Source: Ptiloglossa arizonensis
Taxonomy: Eukaryota; Arthropoda; Insecta; Hymenoptera; Colletidae
Assembly (NCBI RefSeq): GCF_051014685.1
Contig: NC_135058.1
Coordinates: 6,734,811-6,798,810 of the forward strand
DNA length: 64,000 nucleotides
Direction of reading: 5' to 3'
Part shown: piece after piece, positions 54,291 through 64,000 of the stretch
Position numbering within the stretch: position 1 is the first letter of the stretch
Layout: each line of letters opens with the position of its first letter
The notes under the pieces: generated by a model
What the model was told of the DNA's origin: nothing
What the model saw: only the letters and a program-made list of their open reading frames with translations
The model's database searches: none
Program-made: the position numbers and the translations under genes

Positions 54291-56825
54291 GAACGTAGCC
54301 ATTGTTCTCCAAGTTCCTCGTTATTTTCATCGTTCAGCCACCCCGTCAACTGCAAGAATAATCGCGCGACAACTGAAACATCCCGTTACACGATAAATGT
54401 TACCCGAACCACGGAACGAACGCGATATATTAACCATGCGATATATTAAAGTGCGGAACCGCGGAGCAGTAACGAGCGGCGGAATATAATCCGGAACAAA
54501 TCGTAAAACGTTCCAACGGAGTATTACGGCCACGGAGGAAGCTATCGAGTTACGGGCGCACTTACTTGCTTCAACTTCGACTTCGGCTAGGGGTCACGTG
54601 ATTTGATCGTCGGATCGTCGACGGTAGGCAACGCCAGAACCAAATTAGAAAGCGGGCTAATTGCAGGCCGTTTGCACGCCACCGGCAACTGACCGAAATG
54701 CTGGAAACAGCTCGGTGCCAAGACCGAGCTCGAGCCCGAGCTCGAATTCTCGAAATCGCCGGTTGCTCCCGATTTACGCCACGCGCGAAACGAATCGAGG
54801 TTCCTTGATTATACATCGCGGGTTTCGATCGGTTGGCGATTTTTACGGGACCGGGACGCGTATTCCCACGAAGGAGTTACGAACGAGCGTCCTTTTTCAC
54901 GAAAGAACGTCTCTTGCGACTCGCGATCTTCGAATCGATGGTGTAGCGCGTCTTGTAAATATTTGGGCGAGTGTAATCGAGAGAACGGACTGGTAGTGGA
55001 CGTATGGACGTAGTGTACTCGCGTTTGTAATTGAAGAAGAGATTGGACTACTTTAGGGGATGTGTTCCGGATGTATGTTCGAATTTGTTTGACGCAGTCG
55101 AACGACGACGTTTCTATAGTTTCGATCGGTGGTGTGGAAGATGATGGTTGTGAAAATGGTAAAATAACATGGGATTGGCGGTTAAGGAATGTGCAGAGCA
55201 GTGAGGGAAGTCTACGTGGAGTACACATGAGCTAATGGCGATTTGGGAATTTTTCCGGTTTGAAGGTGAAACCAATGTGCTTGCACCAATTATAAACCAC
55301 TTGCCCAAGTCACCGGTCTTTCCAATTGATCTTCCGCCTTCTTTACGAAAAAAGATCGCATCGGTTTCGATATCGAAGAATCCGTTTGTCGATCGTTTTG
55401 CAAAAGTTTGCTACTAACCGATGACATTACCTTTGATGTATACGCACGGGAGATCCGCGAGTAATCTGCACTTTGAAATACATAGGTGGCGCGCTCGTAG
55501 TCGCCGTGTTACGTCGCTTTAAAGTTTTCCAATTTTTTAACGCGATGTAAGTGGACGCGATGCAAAGGAAGATTAAATTCGAAGAGTAAATTATTTTGCG
55601 AAAGCTTGAGCTGCTTTGGCGGTGCTTGCAACGCTCTAACGACGAGTATACGATTTTACGTTTAAAGCAATTCATAATAATCCGGTCGCGCTTTTGACTC
55701 GAACGAGTACAAAAGTTGCAATATTTCAATGCTTTGAACAGCTCGCAACGCTGTGCACGGGCCAACCTGTACGCACGGTCGGGAAATGCGATAATCATGG
55801 ATCGCGTGGCTAGGAAAACGGACGTTTTTTTCTTTCTCGCGATGAATGTTCGTCGCGGTTACTCGTAAATTACGCGTGTTCCATTAGGGACACAGAATCT
55901 GGAAACGTCTGCGAACCATCCCATTTCGCAAGCGGGCGCGCGTAGAATTGGATGTTTCCCCCGAGTATTCGCCGATTTCGTCCCGTTGTAGCGAACGAGA
56001 ACGCGTATTACGGTACACGTTAGGGTGCTCTTACGTAAATGGAGCAAATGACATGCCGAATGTCGCGTCAAGAATGAAAAAACGAGTACACGGTTATTTA
56101 CGGGCGTATTTACGCGAACGAGAATAACAGGGGGAGAAAGCCGAACGTAACGCGGATAGGAAAATCTCGGTCTCGCGTTTAATACAAAATTCTCGAGCGT
56201 GTAATCTCGCTCTGTCTCTCGGTGGTATTCATTCTGACGCGCAACACCGATCTATCGATAGAAGATCTACGATCACGAACCTAATTGCTTATCGTTTACG
56301 TTTCCACGACTTTGGAGAAAGATTTCCAACCGGACGTATACGTTTGGATGCATCTCTTTACGAACGAACCTTAGAACCTTCAAACGCGAAAAGTTAATCT
56401 TTTTTAAGATAAAAATTAATTCGACGAAAATTACCTATTCTTTTCAAGCTTTGCTCGAAAAGGAATATTAAAACGGTGTTTGATGAAACTATTCTTACAA
56501 ACCGATAACAAAGATACTATTTTCATCGTATGCTGATGATAGAAGACACTATAAGTCTGTATTATTATTTGTACATCCCCTGGAACTTCGATCTAATCGT
56601 GAAAGATTCGAATCACGAACCGAAAGACTAAACAAGATGTCTCTTGCTCCTGTAGATTTAATACGTGACCTGAGTATCGTCTGCAATGATAAGTTTGATT
56701 CTGGTAATTGTATTAACTTTAGTTACATTTTCCACTAGGAGGTATTCGATCGTTTCTTTTTCGTACATTCTATTTGTATACTAATTGCGTCGATTTCTTT
56801 GCTAAATTAATTTTTGTACTTTTTA
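54291..56825. other. No supported gene
   Basis: Several frames near 100-139 codons overlap on opposite strands (54571-55228, 55427-55798), with no splice or family support. A GAGCTCG-rich partial palindrome lies at about 54725-54746. Confidence 0.5.
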
Positions 56826-57284
56826 TCAATATATCGATGTAATCACAATTTTTGTAACTACAGTTACACATACTGCAATTTCTAGAGACCGTACAACTTC
56901 TATAGAAGAACCAATCGTTGTCCGTTTAATAACAAACGAAGTAAATAAGTAAAAAACCGAAAGACGGAAAAAATAAATTACCAGAGGAGACGTTCGAGCA
57001 AGAGATCGACCGAAGGTGAGATTTAGCGACACAAGAGGTACCAAAATATAGATGTCACTGTTGTGGCCCGGTGTACGTAGCCATCGTCCCTGAAAGTACA
57101 CACTGAGAGAGGAATTCCGACGAGCCACTTCCGGAAATTGCGCGCATTGCTCCGTCAACGAATTCGTGGTTCCTTGAATTTGTGGCGGCGTCGGCGTCGG
57201 CGTCGGCATCGGCGGAACTCGCTCTTTAAACGGTTTCTCCGTGAGAGTCGGTTCTTCGTGGTATCGTCTCTTTAAAAGCTGCAT
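56826..57284 (-). CDS. Hypothetical 152-residue protein, Pro-Thr repeat and hydrophobic C-terminal part
   Basis: A complete ATG-to-TGA frame. Residues about 1-25 are charged (MQLLKRRYHEEPTLTEKPF). Then comes a PMPTPTPTPP repeat encoded by a CCGACG hexanucleotide run, and a soluble stretch (LTEQCAQFPEVARRNSSLS; YFQGRWLRTPGHNSD). Hydrophobic segments follow near residues 78-92, 100-117 and 132-150. No known motif. Possible splice words inside it (TACTTTCAG|GGACG acceptor-like; CCTCTG|GTAATT donor-like) mean that only the middle may be exon. The charged first half looks more natural than the second, which may be intronic. Confidence 0.28.
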   Translation of the reverse strand: MQLLKRRYHEEPTLTEKPFKERVPPMPTPTPTPPQIQGTTNSLTEQCAQFPEVARRNSSLSVYFQGRWLRTPGHNSDIYILVPLVSLNLTFGRSLARTSPLVIYFFRLSVFYLFTSFVIKRTTIGSSIEVVRSLEIAVCVTVVTKIVITSIY

Positions 57285-58009
57285 CCTTCGTAACTTAATT
57301 TAATACGAACCGTTACCAGGGTTATCGAATCTTCTAACAGCGTCCGAATGAATAAACTTCGTTATCGAGAATTCACGTGGATGCGAATAGACCGATTCGA
57401 CCCGATATAGAAGTCGAAAGTTCACTGAAAGTAAGTTCGGTTCTAATTACGCGAACGTCTTTGTGGAACACGGACGATATCGAAGATTAAAGTTTCACAT
57501 TCGTTCGAACAACCACTGTTTATTTTCATAGCCCTCGATTGCGTTATTTCTCTTCGACGATTCGTAATGTAACTTGAGGTAGTTCGTACAGGTGTAAACA
57601 TTCAGTCAAAGTTTCCCAAACCCCCCAATTTCGATTCTAGTGTTTCAACGAATTTAATTTGTAAATTTCTGCCACCAGTCTCTCAATTTTTATCTCATTT
57701 GTTTTCAAATAAATTAGTCTTGAAATTCACTCGAAGAAGAATTTTCTTATTCGTCGTACCGTCTATTAAATGCGGTAAGGGTATTTTCGGTTCGCGCAAT
57801 TTGCAACACAAAAGTGTCGCGAGTGATGCAACGTGGATCTCCTTACTCCACTCGAGTCGTTTGTATTGTATCTATATTTCGCAAGAATTATATTGTCACA
57901 GTGAACACAATAGCTATAATTCTTCTCGCAAATGAGCCTCTCCCGGTAAATGATTGTCTACGGTATGTACAAAAAAACAATACGCTGGTTTATATAAGAG
58001 TTCTTCGCC
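57285..58009. other. No gene seen
   Basis: AT-leaning sequence with only short frames (57699-57935 plus). Nothing recognised. Confidence 0.6.
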
Positions 58010-58240
58010 AAGGTCTACAATTCACTGAAAGCTCTCATCGAGTTCGGATCATTCTACTCGTTGAGAGTTCTCTTCGAGTTACTTTTGTCAAGTGTTCTCT
58101 CCAAGTTCTATAAAATCCATTTTCTAAAAGTTCTCTCTAAATTGTCAAACTTTATTCATCGCTAGTTCTCTTCGAGTTCTTCGAGTTCTGTTCGACTTCT
58201 TCGAATTTAATTCGTTACGAGTTCCCTCCAAGTTCATTTT
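58010..58240 (+). repeat. Degenerate repeat of GTTCTCTTCGAGTT-type words
   Basis: AGTTCTCTTCGAGTT, AGTGTTCTCTCCAAGTT, AAGTTCTCTCTAAATT, AGTTCTCTTCGAGTTCTTCGA and AGTTCCCTCCAAGTT recur at uneven 30-60 bp steps. This looks like an old short tandem array. No coding value. Confidence 0.6.
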
Positions 58241-60521
58241 TCGCTATCCAATCGAGGGAAAAGATACTCCCTTGGAACCGAACACTCCAATCGATACATT
58301 CCACCAAGCGATTGTGCAAATCTTACAAATCGAGCACGCGCAATTTTTTCCAATTGTATTCAAACTTGACGAGAACCACGGTCGTCCAATTGGTGTGCCC
58401 GGTAGCGGGTTCGAGGCTAAAGCAGCGACTGAAGAACGGAGTTTGTGAAAGAGATTCTTATTTCGCTGGTCGTCGCGATTTCATCGCGTCTCGCGCATTC
58501 ATCGTCGACGCGTTCGCCATATATCCGTCGCGAATTAAGAAAAGAGAGTTCCCGGACGCGTTTTAACCGTATTTCATCGTCCTTTGATCCCCGGTTGAAA
58601 CGCGTTGGACGCGCCACGGCCACGCAAACCGAAACCGATTCATTCTTTCGCGTTCGCCCGGAGACGAGATATTGTGGTCCGCGGAATGCTCGTCCGCGAA
58701 AGGAAAAGTCGGTAGAGTTATCTTCCGTGGTGGTGGCCGACCTACATACCATTCGCTCGTTTCAGAAACGGGACTCGGGCGGTACGTCTTTTGCAACGAT
58801 GAAAAGAAAATCGCGGCAAGCCTAAGGTCCACGGGACAGATACCGACGCACGACAATGAAAAACTCGTATTCCCTGGGAGCTTTAAAGCCGCTTAAGAAA
58901 TTCTTCCCGACTTCTTTTCCCCCGAAACGTCACCGGCGCTCGCGGCTCGTCAAGACGATGATACGCGTCCGCTCGAGTGTCTTTCTCGTTCACCGTGTAC
59001 CAAGAGGTCTTCCGGTTTTCGCGTTCCATTCGTCGAGTCGTAAGAAAGAAACGAATTGCTCGTGAACGAGAGAACAGAAAACGTATTCGGAATTCTCTCG
59101 CGAACGATACGACGATTTCTTCGCTGGGAATTGTACGATTTTCGACGCAGAGGTTTCGATCGAATTTCAATCGGTTACGGTGATATTCGAATCGAATCGC
59201 GTCAAAATGACGATAATAACGAAATGGAAATTAACGTAGAGACATATCTGGGTTCCTTTGGCTGGATATAATCTTTGTCTAAATTTTTTACCCGGGAGCT
59301 CGATTTTGTAACGTGTATTCTAGAGCAAAAAAACGTTTGATATTTATTTCACGTAATCTGGATGTCTCTTAGAATTGAACAGATCCGCCGAGAAGTTTCT
59401 TTACAATTCTTCACCCTCGAGAGCATTTTTATTAATTTAGAAACCAGTCGAACGATGGTCCAGGAAATAACGCGACGCATGATTTTGTAAAATTTCGAAA
59501 TAATTTATATCCTCCGGTGGTTCTCCAACTGATTCGCTCACTTTTATAGATAGCTCAGTGTCTCGTAAAATATTTGATAATTGAAGAATTTTCGGTGATC
59601 CTTCACAGCGAATTCCAGCAACGAATTCGATCGATACCCGAGACAATGCGATAACTTTCTTCTCTCGAAACGGTCGCTTCGAACGTTCGGTTCGCCGTTA
59701 TTTATCGCCTTCTTTGACGATTAATCCTTCTGGACACTCCCCGTAGGTACGAACAATACGAGATTACAAAAATTTGCTATATTTCAAAAACATCGACCGG
59801 ATTGTGCAGAAAGGGAACCAAGATCTCGTTGGTCGTCGAAGGTAGAATGTCTCCTTTCTCGATTGTTCGGTGTTTCGTGGAACGACGGGGGCTGTGTCAA
59901 TTTTTACATTGTTTCGAAATCCGACCCGATCCCGAGAGAAAATTCCGCGTCGGTCCGCATCGAGACGATAGACCGACTTGCTCGTCTGCGGAGAACAGTT
60001 TCCCCTAAATTTACCGTGGCTTCCGGCAGTAAGCCGCGTCCATTGTTTGCGAACCGACATTCCGCCAGTATTCTAGTCCGGCTTCCCAGAGATCGGAAGA
60101 GACACCGATACTAAGTGTCACGTTCGACGATCTCCGTGTTTGTATCCACGATCATTACCGCGAACGAATAGTCCGCGCCTGCTTCTTTACGCTCGATCGG
60201 TCAAACGCTGCTTCATCGGAAACTTCTTACCGCGTTTCTTTCTTTACAGTGGAGAACAACGGACTGGAGATTCAAAGGGAGTTATTTTCGCCGAAACTTC
60301 TACCTCCGCTTCACTCGACTGCCAACCTTAACGTTCTTTCGTTTGCACGTTCAAAGACCTCGACTCGAGAACCTCCCGAACACGGGAAACTCGCGTGTTT
60401 AATTTCATCCTACGAGAGGATTAACTTTTTCGCTCGCACCAGCAATTTTCCATTTTGTTTCTCAGTCATCGATCCACCTGGGGTTCTTTTCTGCTTCTCA
60501 TTGACCCTTTCGCTACGAGGG
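58241..60521. other. No supported gene
   Basis: 58417-58900 is open in up to four frames, again suggesting composition, not coding. No motif, repeat or RNA gene was recognised in the remainder. Confidence 0.5.
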
Positions 60522-60620
60522 AAGACTGTAATCTTTCTTCGCGAGACATCGTTTACATACAACGAGCGACTGTAGTCGTTCTTCGCGAGACGTCGTTTAC
60601 ACACGATGGACGACTATAGC
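60522..60620 (+). repeat. 44-bp tandem repeat, two copies plus a partial third
   Basis: GCGAGACATCGTTTACATAC at 60541 and GCGAGACGTCGTTTACACAC at 60585 are preceded by GACTGTA(A/G)TC.TTCTTC each time. A third partial GACGACTATAG follows. Small and fairly recent. Confidence 0.85.
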
Positions 60621-63600
60621 ACTTTTGTAGATTTACTCAGAATTCGTCGTTTTTCGATGTTTAATCGAAGTAAGTTTACCGAGAAGTTATAAGTACCTTG
60701 CTTCGAAGGAAAGTTCTTCGAAAAGAAAGAAACTTTCTTTGACGCGAGACGTAAACTAAAGGCTAATCTGACTATTTACGCGCTATGTGTACATATTTTA
60801 CTGTGGGTTGTAAAACACGAAAGGACGATTTTTCAGTGCCTCGTTTAAGAAAGTATAGGAATATCCAGTCGCATCTATTGCAATATTTGTAAGTATAAAA
60901 AGAACAGTATATCATGTAGACGCGATGAGTCGAGAAAGATCCGAGGAATTCACAAATGATATTACAATTTTATCACACGATCACCTGGTGCACGTTCTGT
61001 TTGGAGTTATCGACGTTTCTCTGGTCTAATTATGCGAGAGATCGAGGCCCTAAAAATTGTCGCATAAAATGTCTGCACCTCGACGACCACGCGCGTTTTC
61101 AGTGTCTTACTATCTCGCCCTCGATAGCGATCGACGTATCGTAAACCCACGTCGCTCGTTGGTAATTGCCTCGTCGACTGCTCAGCTCTCTTTTTTTTTT
61201 CTTTGCGCGGGGAAAATCTTCTAAAGACCCTCCTGACCTCTCGGGGGAGGTCAAGAGTCGCGTGGGGCGCTCTGCAACTCGAATTATACCGGGTGGTGAG
61301 AAGACTGCTTCGTGAAACTTTCACAGTGGCCTACATCTGACGCGATACGAAAGAATCTCCCTCCAACTGCTCAATTATGGGCCCAAGTCCCAACGCCCCT
61401 CCACATCGCGGTACGACTATCCCTGTACACGAACAGGTGGCGTGAGAATCGATATTTTGTCGAGAGCAAATTCGACACCCATTTGTCTACCTATTGCTAT
61501 TTTAACTTCAATAACTGATGGTACGAGAAAAGGGTACGAAACTTCAAGAGTTTCTAGTACTCGTTAATTGTTAAAAATATCTAACATAGGTCCTACGATC
61601 GATATTTTTGGCGCAAAAGTGACTTTAATTATTCGGTGAGTATCTTCCGCTCACCGAAGAGACTAATTTTGATTAAATTTACGCGATCAATTACGAATTA
61701 TACAATTAACGGTCCAGAGTTTACTCAAAGTGCAAACTTTGATCGGGGTTCCGTAGAATTTCGCGTCTCTCCTGTCGAATGGCGACTCGTGTGTCATAAA
61801 TTCGTCTTCAAGACCAACAGTAGCCCGTCCAGAGATGACCGTAATTAGTTGGCCAGTTTCCTTTAATTAGGGTCCTTTGGTGCGTCTCCGGTCTGCACAC
61901 ACAGCTGGTCAAGGAATTCAGTCCTCGCGAAACATACGTAACGTAACAGAAACCGTCTAAAAGTTCTAAATTTGGAACTATCTGAACCGTTCGAGTGGAC
62001 ATTCACGATTCCAAACTAAGGAGACCGTGGTGACGTCGACTGGATCGCAAAGTTAGAAATCGATTTTGCAAATATCTTCAGCAGTAAACGAACGATCGTC
62101 GATATCCCGACAAGATCTAGTAAGTGGAACGCTTAATTAATCGTGTCTAAAATATTCTTATTTGCGTGCAAAGAGTGTTGGTTTGGTTATGCATTATCCA
62201 TAGTGATCCTTCTACAATATTAATTTACAGTTAAATAAATTGAAACAACCAAAGCTTCTGATATTCCAGTGGTTACAATCACCGCTTGTAATACTTTTAA
62301 AGAGTCGCATAGAGTTATTCTACATTGGGCATTTATTTTATGTATTCGATAAATGTGAACATACTGCACAAATCCTGCTGTATATATACATATATAAAAT
62401 ATACGTATACTATTAAAGGTAACAAAAGTGCTTTAAATAGTCAAGGTGCAGTAGAGCTGTTACCACCAAACCTAACCTCTAAATACACGTTTCTAATGCT
62501 CGATACAGTAACCCACGATTCGTACGAAACTTAAGAAGCTGTAAAAAATAAATGGCACAAAATGCTTGCAGAGGATCGAGAATAGCAAAAACGGTGAACG
62601 AAATATCTACTATTTATTAATCTTCGAACGATTTTCGGATCGAATAGGAATTATTTCGATTCCGCTCCCTGTTAGCAGCTGCTTTCGATCAACCGATCGG
62701 AGAATTAATATCAAAGGTTCGATGCGTTTAACCGCGTTTATCGCGAAAACTGCTGACACACTCGACGTGTAGCCAGCGCAGCAGGTAGCCCAATCAGGGT
62801 GCAGACCCTTCGAATCCACTTCATTCTGTATGCGTACTCCGTTGTTGTTCGACATGGTAATTTGGCACTAGAGGCAATATCCGGAAACGGTGCTTAAAAC
62901 GGCGATATTCTCGCGTTCGCGCTAATTCTAATTGCATTCGGCACGAAGTTTCTCTATTAAATCTTAATGCCCGTGTAAATGGAACCACGGCCCTTCGTGC
63001 TACCGCTGAACTTTCTCGAAAACGTAAACCCGTCCCGCGGTTTTTATATCTTTCGAACGACCTGCTCGAGATTCTCTTAGGAAATTCAAGCGAGACACCC
63101 TTACGAGACACCCCGTTGAACATATTTTTGCGTTACGAATCGTTGAAAATTATCGAGCGACTGCCGAGAAACTTCTACGACCGAATGATTCGGAATTTTT
63201 AGAAATCGATGAATTTCTTTTGGAAATTCTGGAAACTATCGGTCCATTCTTTATCAGGAATTCGTCACTTTTAGAAATCGTTGACAAATATGGTGCATCG
63301 AAAATGATCGATCGATCTTCGAAGCACAGAGACGTTCGACCGTTAGAGACGGAGAAATATCGCGCGAGTTGTGCATTAATATCGAGTATCGATAATTCGA
63401 AATAACAGTTACTCGATTTCCCGCTCCTCTTCCGATAGCAAATACACAAAAACTGCGGAACGTTGTTATTTGGCGAACGAAAGAAATTCGATAACAAGGG
63501 AGGCCTCCGGATTCAAAAAGTGATTTAATAAAACTTCGATGGAAAACTTCCGCGCGTTCCATTTCGGTGGAAAAATTCAACGTGGAAAGACAATACCATT

Positions 63601-64000
63601 CCTTCGAAACTTTATTAAAAAATATTCCTGTGCTTTCTATGGTTGTCGATATCTACCGTGAAAAATAATTTATTCATTTTGAAGGTAATTTTAACCGTTC
63701 TGCGCGCTGAATTTCCACGAGAAAAGAATCTCGCGTATAGTTTTCGCACACTCGTTGTTATCTAACTTAATTAAAATTGGAACATCCGGATTAAATGAAG
63801 GAACGAGACGCAACGTTGCGTCTGTTCGACGATTCGATGGATACGCGGCAACGATCGACCACCAATGAAATATGACCGGATCGATCGATCCGGGCTGGTC
63901 GAATATTTCGCGTTAATGTCAAACGGGATGCATGTCAGACGTCTATGCATCGAATACATAACAGAGAAGCGAAGCAGTCCTAAACGTGTCTGAATATTGC
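60621..64000. other. No supported gene
   Basis: There are only short or two-strand-open frames. A T-rich tract at 61191-61201 lacks a following exon-like frame. TATATA words lie near 62380. Frames at 62821-63123 and 63150-63580 on the minus strand are composition-driven. Nothing recognised up to the window end. Confidence 0.5.

Noticed and set aside
1..64000. tRNA, rRNA and well-known insect miRNA sequences
   Set aside because: I looked for tRNA B-box words on both strands and for the mature sequences of common insect miRNAs and found none. A covariance-model scan would be decisive.

Overview
Nothing in this window looks bacterial or viral. It has no long continuous genes, no operon layout, no rRNA and no tRNA that I could find. 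The base composition is moderately AT-rich, yet CpG is abundant (TCGA, TTCGAA, CGAACG everywhere). It carries decayed transposon and repeat sequence, pyrimidine-tract/CAG splice-acceptor signals and many short tandem repeats. This fits intergenic or intronic DNA of an arthropod. CpG-rich, AT-leaning DNA points to Hymenoptera (bee, wasp or ant), but that is an inference from composition, not an identification.

Most open frames of 60-150 codons here are probably chance products, because CpG-rich DNA is poor in stop codons and often leaves both strands open. I therefore list only frames with extra support: a splice signal in the right place, a complete ATG-to-stop frame of unusual length, or similarity to a known family. 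All single-exon calls have low confidence. The best-supported items are structural. They are (1) an inverted pair of 29-30 bp minisatellite arrays (37441-38385); (2) 118 bp, 205 bp, 44 bp and 34 bp tandem repeats (53785-54290, 46054-46463, 60522-60620, 21443-21512); (3) a Tc1-like transposase C-terminal fossil on the minus strand (33405-33758); (4) three dispersed repeat families (3563/4960/5600; 19415/26285; 26115/45150/50450); and (5) a duplicated exon-like unit ending in the same GTAAGT donor (25850 and 27461).

Layout: 1-3400 is mostly featureless, with coding-like frames around 2.9-3.4 kb. 3.4-6.8 kb is a patchwork of ancient degenerate repeats and a TC-rich tract. 8.7-9.0 kb is an ACTTT-type microsatellite. 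10-14.3 kb holds several exon-like candidates, including one minus-strand frame opening at an acceptor and one plus-strand exon after a poly-T/ACAG acceptor. 14.3-25.8 kb is almost empty. 25.8-27.7 kb holds the duplicated unit and a dispersed repeat. 29.9-30.4 kb on the minus strand can be read as two exons around a 150 bp intron. 33.4-33.8 kb is the Tc1 fossil. 36.7-38.4 kb holds coding-like frames and the inverted minisatellite. 40-41 kb and 44-44.5 kb are GC-richer blocks with coding-like minus-strand frames. At 42816/42817 an acceptor is fused directly to a donor (TTGCAG|GTAAGC), the arrangement of a recursive splice site in a long intron. 46-48 kb has a tandem duplication and a strong acceptor. 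52.1-52.8 kb is a frameshifted coding-like block. 56.8-57.3 kb is a 152-residue ATG frame. The rest is quiet.

No pathway or gene cluster can be assembled. If the window belongs to one gene, the simplest reading is a very long plus-strand intron crossed by a ratchet splice site, with repeats and possible small nested minus-strand genes. RNA-seq and comparison with related genomes would decide this.
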